Origin: DASQMT01 sp963835735
Lineage (GTDB): Bacteria; Actinomycetota; Thermoleophilia; Solirubrobacterales; Solirubrobacteraceae
Assembly: GCA_963835735.1 (NCBI GenBank)
Contig: CAWIGP010000002.1
Coordinates: 62,001 to 126,000, forward strand
DNA length: 64,000 nt
Reading direction: 5' to 3'
Made by a program: the position numbers and the translations under genes. A model generated the notes under the pieces. It had not been told where the DNA came from. It was given only the letters and a program-made list of their open reading frames with translations, and ran no database searches. Positions 7,950 to 15,632 of the stretch are shown here, in pieces; the first letter of the stretch is position 1, and the number at the start of each line of letters is the position of its first letter.

Positions 7950-8539
7950 CCGAGCCGATCTACTTCGAGTCGGCCGACGAGTTCCGCGCCTGGCTCGAGG
8001 AGCACCACGAGGCGGCAATCGAGGTCTGGGTCGGCCAGTGGAAGAAGCACACCGGCAAGCAGGGCCTGAGCTGGGCCGAGGCGGTCGACGAGGCGCTCTG
8101 CTTCGGCTGGATCGACGGCCTGCTGCGGCGCGTCGACGACGAGCGCCACATGCAGCGCTTCACGCCGCGCAAGCCGTCGAGCAACTGGAGCGCGATCAAC
8201 ATCGCGAACGTCGAGCGGTTGCGCGCCGAAGGGCGCATGCGCCCCGCGGGCGAGGCGGCGTTCGCTCGCCGGCGCGACGACAAGACCGCGGTCTACAGCT
8301 ACGAACAGCGCAAGAACCCACAGCTCGAGCCGCACGAGCAGGCCCAGCTCGAGGCCGACTCCGAGGCGTGGGAGTACTTCTCCGCGCGCCCGCCGTCCTA
8401 CCGCAGGCCGGCGATCTGGTGGGTGATCAGCGCGAAGAAGCCCGAGACCCGCGCGCGTCGGCTGGCGACGCTGATCGCCGACAGCGCGGCCGGGCGCATG
8501 ATCAAGCCGCTCACGCTGCCGGCACAGCGGAAGCCGTGA
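7946..8539 (+). CDS. YdeI/OmpD-associated-family protein
   Basis: 197 residues from GTG 7946, overlapping the threonine aldolase stop (GTGA). Family features are EVWVGQWKKHTGKQGLSWAEAVDEAL, CFGWIDG and the F-T-P-R-K-x-x-S-N-W-S motif (FTPRKPSSNWSAINIANVERL). YdeI-like proteins have been linked to resistance against polymyxin-like or bacteriocin stress in enterobacteria and Bacillus, but their biochemical role is unclear. It sits in a three-gene coupled run (ltaE, this gene, thiolase). Confidence 0.85.
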   Translation: MTEPIYFESADEFRAWLEEHHEAAIEVWVGQWKKHTGKQGLSWAEAVDEALCFGWIDGLLRRVDDERHMQRFTPRKPSSNWSAINIANVERLRAEGRMRPAGEAAFARRRDDKTAVYSYEQRKNPQLEPHEQAQLEADSEAWEYFSARPPSYRRPAIWWVISAKKPETRARRLATLIADSAAGRMIKPLTLPAQRKP

Positions 8540-9807
8540 TCGCGCCGGTCAAGAACCAGAATCTCCCCCGCCCTGTCGCGATCCTGGGCGGCAACCGCAT
8601 CCCGTTCGCTCGCTCCGGCGGCCCCTACGCGGAGGCTTCCAACCAGGACATGCTCACCGCGACCGTCGACGGGCTCGTCGCCCGCTTCGGCCTCCAGGGC
8701 GAGCGGCTCGGCGACGTGGTGGCCGGCGCCGTGCTCAAGCACAGCCGCGACTTCAACCTCACACGCGAGTGCGTGCTCGGCTCCACGCTCGACCACGCGA
8801 CGCCCGCCCACGACGTCCAGCAGGCCTGCGACACCGGGCTGCAGGCCGCGCTCGCGGTGGGGCACAAGATCGCGCTCGGGCAGTTCGACGTGGGGATCGC
8901 GGGCGGCGTCGACACCACCAGCGACGCCCCCGTCGCGGTCAACGAGGATCTGCGGCGCCTGCTGATGAAGGCCAACCGGGCCCAGAGCGTGGCCGCGCGG
9001 GTCAAGCTGCTCGGGCACCTGCGGCCGGGCCAGATCGTGCCGGAAATCCCGCGCAACGCCGAGCCTCGCACCGGCCTCTCGATGGGCGAGCACCAGGCGC
9101 TGACGACCGCGCAGTGGGGGATCACGCGCGCGGCGCAGGACGAGCTCGCCGCCACCTCGCACCAGCGCGCCGCCGCCGCGTACGAGCGCGGGTTCTTCGA
9201 CGATCTCGTCACCCCGTACCTGGGCCTGGAGCGCGACCAGAACCTGCGGCCGGACTCGACGGTCGAGGCGCTGGCGAAGCTCAAGCCGGTGTTCGGCAAG
9301 GGCGAGGGAGCGACCATGACCGCCGGCAACTCGACGCCGCTGACCGACGGCGCCGCCGCCGTGCTGCTCTCGAGCGACGAGTGGGCGGCCGAGCGCGGCC
9401 TGCCGGTGCTGGCGCACCTGACCCTCGCGGAGGAGGCCGCGGTCGACTACGTGAATGGCGACGAGGGCCTGCTGATGGCACCCGTGTACGCGGTCCCACG
9501 GCTGCTCGAGCGCGCCGGCCTCGGCCTCGAGGACTTCGACCTCTACGAGATCCACGAGGCGTTCGCGAGCCAGGTCCTGACGACGCTCGCCGCATGGGAG
9601 CAGCAAGGCGTCGGGACGATCGATCGCGAGAAGCTCAACGTCGCCGGCTCCTCGCTCGCGACCGGTCACCCGTTCGCCGCCACCGGCGCCCGGATCCTCG
9701 CCACCGCGGCGAAGCTGCTCGCGGAGCGCGACGGGCCGGGACGCGCCCTGGTCTCGATCTGCGCCGCGGGCGGGCAGGGAGTCGTCGCGATCGTGGAGCG
9801 CGGTTAG
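8536..9807 (+). CDS. acetyl-CoA C-acyltransferase (thiolase, FadI/FadA type)
   Basis: 423 residues from GTG 8536, overlapping the previous stop by 4 bp. Thiolase signatures: acyl-accepting cysteine in QQACDTGLQA (about residue 98), YEIHEAFASQ and GHPFAATGARI histidine motifs, and the second cysteine in SICAAGGQG near the C-terminus. It thiolytically cleaves 3-ketoacyl-CoA (beta-oxidation) or condenses acetyl-CoA. The length and the extended middle loop (KANRAQSVAARVKLLGHLRPGQ) favour the FadI-like long-chain subfamily over biosynthetic PhaA. No partner hydratase/dehydrogenase gene is adjacent. Confidence 0.92.
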   Translation: MIAPVKNQNLPRPVAILGGNRIPFARSGGPYAEASNQDMLTATVDGLVARFGLQGERLGDVVAGAVLKHSRDFNLTRECVLGSTLDHATPAHDVQQACDTGLQAALAVGHKIALGQFDVGIAGGVDTTSDAPVAVNEDLRRLLMKANRAQSVAARVKLLGHLRPGQIVPEIPRNAEPRTGLSMGEHQALTTAQWGITRAAQDELAATSHQRAAAAYERGFFDDLVTPYLGLERDQNLRPDSTVEALAKLKPVFGKGEGATMTAGNSTPLTDGAAAVLLSSDEWAAERGLPVLAHLTLAEEAAVDYVNGDEGLLMAPVYAVPRLLERAGLGLEDFDLYEIHEAFASQVLTTLAAWEQQGVGTIDREKLNVAGSSLATGHPFAATGARILATAAKLLAERDGPGRALVSICAAGGQGVVAIVERG

Positions 9808-10247
9808 AGACCGGCGTCGCGGTGCAGGGCGATGAACGCCTCGCGCGCGAGCACCGGGTCGTCGCGGCCGACCTCGCGCAGCAGCCCGGCGAGGTCGGGC
9901 GAAGAGGCCACCCACGTCAGCCGGCCGTCGTGCACGCCGAACAGCCAGTACATGCGCGTGTCCTCGACGACACCGCCGCGCTTGCGGATCCGCATCCGCC
10001 CGCGGACCACCACGACGTCGTCGTGGGACCACAGGCCGGCGCCGGACGCCTCGACACGCTCTCCCGCCACCGTCTGCCGCTCGAGCTGCGCGCGGTACTC
10101 GGCGGTTGTGCGGAACCGCCTGCTGTGGGCCGAGTGCGGGGCCCAGCGGGCGTCGTCGGCAGCAAGGGCCAGCACCCCGGGAATGCCCTCCTTCTGGAAC
10201 TCCGCCCAGACCCTCCGCACGAACTGCTCAGCCTCCGGGTTGCGCAC
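9804..10247 (-). CDS. SnoaL/NTF2-like protein
   Basis: 147 residues with the SnoaL-like NTF2 cone fold pattern: an N-terminal helix (FVRRVWAEFQKEG), a W-x-P-H-S strand, FRTTAEYRAQL, then beta strands DDVVVVRGRMRIRKRGG and RMYWLFGVHDGRLTWV. Such proteins are cyclases, isomerases or small-ligand binders; no catalytic Asp/His pair can be fixed here. It overlaps the thiolase stop convergently by 4 bp. Confidence 0.7.
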   Translation of the reverse strand: MRNPEAEQFVRRVWAEFQKEGIPGVLALAADDARWAPHSAHSRRFRTTAEYRAQLERQTVAGERVEASGAGLWSHDDVVVVRGRMRIRKRGGVVEDTRMYWLFGVHDGRLTWVASSPDLAGLLREVGRDDPVLAREAFIALHRDAGL

Positions 10248-10329
10248 CGGTCGCCAGCCTACGCCGTTTAGGAAGTCCTTCAGCGGCGCTTATCCCCCGC
10301 GCCGGAGGGCCCTCCCATCCTCGCCGGCC

Positions 10330-11274
10330 ATGAACAACTCGAAGCTCATCGCCATCACGGTCTCCTCCGCCTGCGCGTTCGGCGCGGGCGTCGCCGTAGT
10401 CGGTCAAGTCACCGACGATCCGGCCACCCCTGCCCCCCGATCTTCCGGCCCCGACACGCAGCTCGTGTCGGACAACGGGACGGCCAAGCAGGTCTACGAC
10501 GGCGCCAAGGATGCCGTCGCCTTCATCGCCGCCGCTTCGGCTCAGGGCCAGGGCACCGGCTCCGGCTTCGTCGTCGACCCGGACGGCCTGATCGTGACCA
10601 ACGCGCATGTCGTCGAGGGCGCGAGCGAGGTCGCGGTGAAGATCGGCACCGACGGCGAGCAGCTGCCCGCCGAGATCGTGGGCTTCGACCTCTCGCAGGA
10701 TCTCGCGCTGCTCGACGTCGACGCGGAGCAGCTCCCGACGCTCGAGCTCGGCGACTCCGACGGTGTCGAGGTCGGCGACACGACGTACGCGATCGGCAAC
10801 CCCTACGGCCTCGACCACACGTTCACATCCGGCATCGTCTCCGCACTGGACCGCGACCTGCAGGCGCCCGACGGCGCGACGACGATCAGCGGCGCGATCC
10901 AGACCGACGCGGCGATCAACCCGGGTAACTCCGGCGGCCCGCTGCTCGACGAGAGCGGCGAGGTCATCGGCGTGAACTCGCAGATCGCCACCGGCGGCAA
11001 CGAGCAGGGCGGCAACGTCGGCATCGGCTTCGCGATCCCCGCCGAGACCGTGTCGCAGTTCGTCGAGGACGCGCGCAGCGGTGGGCTGGAGCAGGAGCAG
11101 CAGCAGCAGCAGCCCGAGCAGCAGCAGCCGGTCGACCCGTACGGCGAGCAGGTCGATCCGTATGGCCAGCAGGTCGATCCCTACGGCCAGCAGGTCGACC
11201 CCTACGGCCAGCAGGTCGATCCGTACGCTCCGTACGGCGGCCAGGGCGACCCCTACGCCCCCTACCTGAACTGA
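10330..11274 (+). CDS. trypsin-like serine protease (HtrA/DegP type, PDZ-less) with repeat tail
   Basis: 314 residues. An N-terminal hydrophobic segment (residues 6-25) acts as signal or anchor. The S1C protease domain follows with His in TNAHVV, Asp in DLSQDLALLDV and Ser in NPGNSGGPLL, and the activation-domain motif AIGNPYGLDHTFTSGIVSALDR. The usual PDZ domain is missing. Instead the protein ends with a poly-Gln stretch and four VDPYG(Q/E)Q heptads plus YAPYGGQGDPYAPYLN. It is expected to degrade misfolded or cell-wall proteins outside the membrane. Start ATG 10330 begins the signal sequence. Confidence 0.9.
   Translation: MNNSKLIAITVSSACAFGAGVAVVGQVTDDPATPAPRSSGPDTQLVSDNGTAKQVYDGAKDAVAFIAAASAQGQGTGSGFVVDPDGLIVTNAHVVEGASEVAVKIGTDGEQLPAEIVGFDLSQDLALLDVDAEQLPTLELGDSDGVEVGDTTYAIGNPYGLDHTFTSGIVSALDRDLQAPDGATTISGAIQTDAAINPGNSGGPLLDESGEVIGVNSQIATGGNEQGGNVGIGFAIPAETVSQFVEDARSGGLEQEQQQQQPEQQQPVDPYGEQVDPYGQQVDPYGQQVDPYGQQVDPYAPYGGQGDPYAPYLN
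11131..11214 (+). repeat. four tandem 21-bp units encoding VDPYG(Q/E)Q
   Basis: Units start at 11131, 11152, 11173 and 11194, and a partial fifth (GTCGATCCGTACG) follows at 11215. They differ mainly at third codon positions (GAC/GAT, CCG/CCC, TAC/TAT), so the amino-acid pattern appears to be maintained while the DNA has drifted. They form the protease C-terminal tail. Confidence 0.9.
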
Positions 11275-11293
11275 GCGACGTACGCTCTCGGGC

Positions 11294-11995
11294 ATGGTCA
11301 CGCTGCCGCCCGAGGGCCGCGTCTTCACGCACCGCGCCCGCGCGACGCTCGGGGACGTTTCCCCGAGCGGGCGGGCGCGACTCGACGCGTTCGCCCGCTG
11401 GCTCCAGGACGCCGCCTACGACGACGCGCTCGACTCCGGCCTGGACGGCGGCGGCGTATGGATCGTGCGGCGGATGGCGCTGCGCGTGCGCCGCTTCCCG
11501 CGGCTGCTCGACCCGGTCGAGGTCGCGACCTTCTGCAGCGGCATCGCGCCGCTGTGGGCGGAGCGCTCGAGCCTCGTGACGAGCCGCGGCGAGCCGGTCG
11601 CCGAAGCGGTCGCCGTGTGGGTGCACCTGCAGCCCGACGGCGCCCGGCCGCGACCGCTCCCGGCGGGCTTCGACGCGATCTACGGGCCGTCCGCCCGGGG
11701 CAGGCGGGTCAAGGCGCGGCTGCGCCATCCGGCCGAGCCGCCGCCCGGCGCCGCCGCGCGGCCGTGGTGGTTCCGCGGCGCCGACCTCGACCCCGCGGGC
11801 CACGTCAACAACGCGGTCTACTGGGAGGCGCTCGAGGAGGAGCTGGTCGCGGGCGAGCCCGCCGGCGGGCTGGAGGCCGAGATCGAGCACCGCGCGCCGG
11901 CCGGGACCGGCGAGGCGAGGGTGCTGTCCGACGGGCCGATGCGCTGGATCACCGCGGCGGGCGCGGTCGCGGCCACGCTCAGGCTGGCAACCTGA
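11294..11995 (+). CDS. acyl-ACP thioesterase-family protein (double hotdog)
   Basis: 233 residues. The N-terminal half (VSPSGRARLDAFARWLQDAAYDDA, WIVRRMALRVRRFPRLLDPVEVATFCSG) and the second half with HVNNAVYWEALEEEL match the two hotdog repeats of FatA/FatB-like acyl-ACP thioesterases. The HVNN motif supplies the catalytic Asn/His. It should release fatty acids from ACP or act on acyl-CoA. Its 3' end overlaps the convergent gene by 17 bp. Confidence 0.85.
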   Translation: MVTLPPEGRVFTHRARATLGDVSPSGRARLDAFARWLQDAAYDDALDSGLDGGGVWIVRRMALRVRRFPRLLDPVEVATFCSGIAPLWAERSSLVTSRGEPVAEAVAVWVHLQPDGARPRPLPAGFDAIYGPSARGRRVKARLRHPAEPPPGAAARPWWFRGADLDPAGHVNNAVYWEALEEELVAGEPAGGLEAEIEHRAPAGTGEARVLSDGPMRWITAAGAVAATLRLAT

Positions 11996-12656
11996 ACGAC
12001 AGCTCCGCGAGCGGAGCGCCCCAGTCCTCGATCGAGCTCGGCATCGGGATGCCGTAGCCGGCCCCGGCCTCGGACACCGCGCCGTTGAGCGCCCACTTGG
12101 CGAACGTGTCGGCGAAGCGCTCCTCGATTCGATCGCAGTCGATCGCGAGACCGCACGAGCCGCCGCGCGGGATCTCGCCGTCGAGCCGCTCGTTCACGGC
12201 GGCCGGAACGAGTGCGAAGTCGACGACGTGCCCCAGCTCGTGCAGCACGACGGTGGCGCGATCCCTGGCGCCCTCGCCGTTCAGGTGCGCGACGTTGAGG
12301 TCGACGGTGAAGCCGCGCTCGTGGCTGCGCGTCACCCCGACGGTCGTGCCGGGCGCGGCGAACGTGCGGATGACGACGAGCCCGTCGACCTCCGCGATCA
12401 GCCGAGCCGCCTCCGGCCGCGCCCGCGCGACCGCCCGCACGATCCAGTCGCGGTCGCCGGCCGAGACGTCCCGCGCGAACGTGAGTCCGCCGGCGCGCGC
12501 CCCATCGCTGATGTCGACGGTGTCGCCGTCGGACGTCGTCAGCCTGCCGTCGGCGCCCGCCTGGTCCCTCACGATCGGCGCGATCGCGCCGACCGCGACG
12601 ATGCCGAACAGGACGATGGCGAGCACGCGCAGAACGGCGGTCATCCGGGCGAGCAT
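11979..12656 (-). CDS. membrane-anchored putative zinc metallopeptidase
   Basis: 225 residues from ATG 12656 (12644 also possible), so chosen because a single hydrophobic segment (VLRVLAIVLFGIVAVGAIAPIV) then follows at the N-terminus; a longer frame upstream runs across the divergent start. The motif TVVLHELGHVVDFALV contains HExxH-type zinc ligands (HELGH), and RIEERFADTFAKWAL supplies a downstream E-x-x-x-D element where gluzincin-like enzymes place the third ligand. Two cysteines (SCGLAIDCD) could pair outside the cell. Substrate unknown. Confidence 0.7.
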   Translation of the reverse strand: MLARMTAVLRVLAIVLFGIVAVGAIAPIVRDQAGADGRLTTSDGDTVDISDGARAGGLTFARDVSAGDRDWIVRAVARARPEAARLIAEVDGLVVIRTFAAPGTTVGVTRSHERGFTVDLNVAHLNGEGARDRATVVLHELGHVVDFALVPAAVNERLDGEIPRGGSCGLAIDCDRIEERFADTFAKWALNGAVSEAGAGYGIPMPSSIEDWGAPLAELSFRLPA

Positions 12657-12703
12657 CGGCCGAAGCGCGCTTCGAGTTGAGCTCGGTGGGCTACGATCGT
12701 GAC

Positions 12704-13153
12704 ATGGGAAGACGCGGCCGCAACCGGCCCGTGCAGGCCGGTGATCCGCCGCGCCGCGCACGGCTGCGCATGGGCTCGGAGACGCCGGGCTCGGTCACCA
12801 AGGGCCCGCCGATCACCGTGACCTGCGAGTGCGGCGAGCGCCACGAGCTGTTCTACGGCGAGCGCTGGACGTGTCCGTCGTGCGAGCGCTCATACGACAC
12901 GCGCAACATCCCCGAGCACGAGTACGCGGCGATCCGCAGCCTGCAGCGGCGGTTCCGCGTGCTCCCGATCGCGTTCGGCGTCGCCGTCGCGGCGCTGGCG
13001 ATCCTCTTCACGCTGACCGGCAACATCGTCGGCGTGTTCTTCCTCATGCCTGTGGCGATCATCGCCTGGTTCGTCTTCATCCGCCCCACCCACCAGCGCC
13101 GCTACCGCGAGGCGATCGCGGGCCTGCCGCGCTGGGACTTGCGCGCGAACTAG
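12704..13153 (+). CDS. zinc-ribbon membrane protein, hypothetical
   Basis: 149 residues. After a basic N-terminus comes a Cys4 zinc ribbon (CECG near residue 41, CPSC near residue 58) and then two hydrophobic helices (VLPIAFGVAVAALAILFTL, VGVFFLMPVAIIAWFVFI). It is divergently transcribed from the metallopeptidase gene across a 47-bp gap. The layout is seen in many actinobacterial proteins of unknown role. Confidence 0.7.
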   Translation: MGRRGRNRPVQAGDPPRRARLRMGSETPGSVTKGPPITVTCECGERHELFYGERWTCPSCERSYDTRNIPEHEYAAIRSLQRRFRVLPIAFGVAVAALAILFTLTGNIVGVFFLMPVAIIAWFVFIRPTHQRRYREAIAGLPRWDLRAN

Positions 13154-13506
13154 GCCGGCGGCTGGTGCAGGCCGAACGACGACCCCTGGTCGTCGCGGCA
13201 GATGCGGAAGCGGCCGTAGCGCGCGACGGAGTCCGCGTCGCCCTCGACGTCCATATCCTCGACGCTGCCGCCGAGCTCGCGCACGCGCGTCGCCGCCGCC
13301 TCGACGTCGTCGACGCGGAAGAACAGGTACGGCGACGCCTCGGGATCGCCGGGATGCAGCCCGCCAGGGATGTCGCCGGTCTCGATCACGAAGCCCTTGC
13401 CGGACGGCCCCGGGTCCATCCGCCATCCGAACAGGGCCGTGTAGAACGCTCGCGCGCGGTCGGCGTCCGCGACGCCGAGCTCGAAGAAACTGGGTTCGCC
13501 GGTCAT
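13150..13506 (-). CDS. VOC-family (glyoxalase-like) protein
   Basis: 118 residues. It starts FFELGVADADRARAFYTALFGW, the classical vicinal-oxygen-chelate strand-helix opening, and continues with GGLHPGDPEASPYLFFRVDDVEAAATRVRELGG. Single-domain VOC proteins bind a metal and act as glyoxalases, dioxygenases or antibiotic-binding proteins; the role here cannot be told. Its 3' end overlaps the convergent membrane gene by 4 bp. Confidence 0.85.
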   Translation of the reverse strand: MTGEPSFFELGVADADRARAFYTALFGWRMDPGPSGKGFVIETGDIPGGLHPGDPEASPYLFFRVDDVEAAATRVRELGGSVEDMDVEGDADSVARYGRFRICRDDQGSSFGLHQPPA

Positions 13507-13573
13507 GCCGCGCAGGCTACGCCCGCGGCTGCACGGCCGGCTTGGACGAATGGGACGAGCTTCAGCGGAAGAG

Positions 13574-13612
13574 GCCGCGCTCCGCGGTCGAAGACCGTGG
13601 TCAGAGCGCGGC
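13574..13612 (-). terminator. strong hairpin at the 3' end of the GntR gene
   Basis: Outer arms GCCGCGCT / AGCGCGGC (13574-13581 and 13605-13612) and inner arms CCGCGGTC / GACCGTGG (13582-13589 and 13593-13600, one G-T wobble) form a nearly continuous stem with a 3-base loop. The stem overlaps the gntR stop codon at 13601-13603 and would separate it from the VOC gene. No T-tract. Confidence 0.5.
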
Positions 13613-14299
13613 GTCCTGCACCGCGGGCGAGCCGGCGAGCGTCGCGAGCAGCTCGCCGCGGAAGCGCTCGATCGCCGCGCGCATGATCCGCTCGGCGGCG
13701 GCCGCGTCGCCCGCGGCGAGCGCGCCGAGCAGCGCCTCGTGCTCGTCGCGCACGCGCAGCCCGCGCGCGCCCGCGCCGGCCCGCAGCGCGACGCCGAGCG
13801 CTCGCTCGGAGTCGTCGAGCAGCCGCTCGACGAGCGCGGCCAGCCGCCGGTTGCCGGCAGCGTGGGCGACCGTGACGTGCACGGCGCGGTTGCCGTCGAG
13901 GAAGCGGTCGATCGACGCGGCATCCTCGACGTCGACCGGCGTCGCGACGGCCGCGCGCAGCCGCTTGATCGCCGCCGGCTCCACGCGCCCGGCCGCCTGC
14001 GCTGCCGCCGGCGGCTCGAGCAGCACCCGCAGCGCGTAGACCTCGCCGACGTCGCGCAGCGTCAGCGGCGCGACGACGTGGCCGCGCCGCGGCTCGGCCA
14101 GCACGAGCCCCTCGGCGCGCAGCCGCGCGAGCGCGGCCCGCACGGCTGCCTTGGAGAGATCGAAGCGCGCGCCGAGCTGCTGCTCCGACACCGCGCTGCC
14201 GGGCTCCAGCTCGAGCCGGACGATCGCGCGCCGCAGCCGCTCATGGGCCAGCGCCCCCGACGCCACCGGCGCGACTGCATCCCGGTTCATCGCGCACAT
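13601..14299 (-). CDS. GntR-family (FadR/FCD) transcriptional regulator
   Basis: 232 residues. The N-terminal winged helix (ALAHERLRRAIVRLELEPGSAVSEQQLGARFDLSKAAVRAALARLRAEGLV) is of the GntR type. The C-terminal FCD effector domain has the metal-binding pattern around DRFLDGNRAVHVTVAHAAGNRRL and RVRDEHEALLGALAAGD. It is divergent from the dialkylglycine decarboxylase gene with two identical-core palindromes between them, so it very likely regulates that gene and itself. ATG 14290 is an alternative start. In Burkholderia the decarboxylase gene is also next to a regulator (dgdR), though of another family. Confidence 0.9.
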   Translation of the reverse strand: MCAMNRDAVAPVASGALAHERLRRAIVRLELEPGSAVSEQQLGARFDLSKAAVRAALARLRAEGLVLAEPRRGHVVAPLTLRDVGEVYALRVLLEPPAAAQAAGRVEPAAIKRLRAAVATPVDVEDAASIDRFLDGNRAVHVTVAHAAGNRRLAALVERLLDDSERALGVALRAGAGARGLRVRDEHEALLGALAAGDAAAAERIMRAAIERFRGELLATLAGSPAVQDAAL

Positions 14300-14303
14300 C
14301 CTA

Positions 14304-14315
14304 TTGACATGTCAA
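14304..14315. promoter_or_regulatory. operator palindrome 1 (TTGACATGTCAA)
   Basis: A perfect 12-bp palindrome lies 4 bp upstream of the gntR start codon, in the gap to the divergent decarboxylase gene. It shares the core TGACATGTCA with a second palindrome whose centre is exactly 22 bp away, two helical turns, so two dimers could bind on the same face of the DNA. Confidence 0.7.
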
Positions 14316-14325
14316 AAGCCCCGTG

Positions 14326-14337
14326 CTGACATGTCAG
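14326..14337. promoter_or_regulatory. operator palindrome 2 (CTGACATGTCAG)
   Basis: Second perfect 12-bp palindrome with the same TGACATGTCA core. It contains the upstream candidate ATG of the decarboxylase gene (14331) and lies just before the second (14340), which makes 14340 a reasonable start and suggests that binding here would block initiation of the decarboxylase transcript. Confidence 0.7.
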
Positions 14338-15632
14338 CCATGGCCACCTCCTCCCGTGTCTCGACCGACCAGCTGATCCGTTACGGCGGCGAGTTCGCCG
14401 ACTTGCTCGTCGAGCGCGCCGACGGCAGCTGGCTCACGACGGACGACGGCCGCCGCATCCTCGACTTCACCTCGGGCCAGATGTGCGCCACGCTCGGACA
14501 CGGGCACCCCGCGATCCTCGGCGCGATGCGCGAGGCCGGCGACCGCGTCGTGCACCTGTTCAGCGGCTTCCTCTCGCGCGACGTGACCGAGCTCGCGCGC
14601 GAGCTGATGGCGGTCCTCCCCGCCCCGCTCGCACGCGCGATGTTCCTTTCGACCGGCGCCGAGGCGAACGAGGCTGCGCTGCGGCTCGCCAAGCTGCACA
14701 CCGGTGGCCACGAGGTGCTGGCGTTCGCCGGCTCGTGGCACGGGATGACCGCGGGCGCCGCGGCCAGCACGTACAGCGCCGGGCGGCGCGGCTACGGGCC
14801 GGCGATGCCCGGCACGATGGCGCTCCCGACGCCGAACGCCTACCGCTGCCCGATCGCCCACTGCCGCGACCGCTGCGACATGACCTGCCTGGACGCCGGC
14901 ATGGCGCTGGCCGACGCGCAGTCGGTCGGCGCGCAGGCCGCGGTGATCGCCGAGCCGATCATCAGCGTCGGCGGGATCGTGCCGCTCCCGGAGGGTTACC
15001 TCGCGCGGCTGCAGGAGCACTGCCGCGAGCGCGGCATGCTGCTCGTGCTCGACGAGGCGCAGACCGGACTCGGCCGCGTCGGCGCGATGTTCGCGTTCGA
15101 GCGCCACGGCGTCGTACCCGACGTCCTCACCCTCTCCAAGACGCTCGGCGGCGGGCTGCCGCTCTCGGCCACGGTTACGACCGGCGCGATCGAGCAGGAC
15201 GCGGCGGAGAAGGGCTTCCTGCACTTCACGTCGCACGTCTCGGATCCGCTGCCGGCCGCGGTCGGGCGCGCCGTGCTGCAGACCGTGCTCGCCGACGAGC
15301 TGCCGCGCCGCGCGGCGGAACTCGGGGCGCGGCTGCGCACCGGGCTCGAGGAACTCCAGCGCCGCCACGAGCCGATCGGCGACGTGCGCGGCGAGGGACT
15401 GATGCTCGGCGTCGACCTCGTCACCGACCGCGAGACGCGCGCGCCCGCCGATCGCTACGGCACCGCGGTCACCGCCCGCTGCCTCGAGCTGGGCCTCAAC
15501 GTGAACATCGTCAAGTTCCCCGGACTCGGCAGCGTCCTGCGGATCGCGCCGCCGCTGACGATCGCACCCGAGGACATCGACCTCGGCCTGGAGATCCTCG
15601 ACCGCGCGCTGCGCGACTGCGCCCAGTCCTAA
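14331..15632 (+). CDS. dgdA: 2,2-dialkylglycine decarboxylase (class III PLP enzyme)
   Basis: 433 residues, the length of the Burkholderia enzyme, and it aligns to it without gaps at an offset of two residues. The enzyme decarboxylates 2,2-dialkylglycines such as 2-aminoisobutyrate, then transfers the amino group to pyruvate. Diagnostic positions: Gln50 (Gln52 in DGD, in FTSGQM), Trp136 and Met139 (SWHGM), Asp241, PLP Lys270 (LSKTLGGGLPL), Arg404 (LRIAPP). The position I recall as Ser215 appears to be Val213 (IISVGG). A cysteine cluster (CPIAHCRDRC) lies in a surface loop. ATG 14340 is an alternative start. Controlled probably by the divergent GntR protein. Confidence 0.88.
   Translation: MSAMATSSRVSTDQLIRYGGEFADLLVERADGSWLTTDDGRRILDFTSGQMCATLGHGHPAILGAMREAGDRVVHLFSGFLSRDVTELARELMAVLPAPLARAMFLSTGAEANEAALRLAKLHTGGHEVLAFAGSWHGMTAGAAASTYSAGRRGYGPAMPGTMALPTPNAYRCPIAHCRDRCDMTCLDAGMALADAQSVGAQAAVIAEPIISVGGIVPLPEGYLARLQEHCRERGMLLVLDEAQTGLGRVGAMFAFERHGVVPDVLTLSKTLGGGLPLSATVTTGAIEQDAAEKGFLHFTSHVSDPLPAAVGRAVLQTVLADELPRRAAELGARLRTGLEELQRRHEPIGDVRGEGLMLGVDLVTDRETRAPADRYGTAVTARCLELGLNVNIVKFPGLGSVLRIAPPLTIAPEDIDLGLEILDRALRDCAQS

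Noticed and set aside
11100..11230. Regular 21-bp repeats that could suggest a CRISPR or minisatellite
   Set aside because: Units are directly adjacent with no spacers and stay in frame as protein repeats.
10228..11328. A long minus-strand frame opposite the serine protease with a Leu/Val-rich repeat, looking like a coiled coil
   Set aside because: It is the antisense image of the VDPYGQQ codons and poly-Gln stretch. The protease frame has a full catalytic triad and signal sequence, so the opposite frame is a GC-driven shadow.
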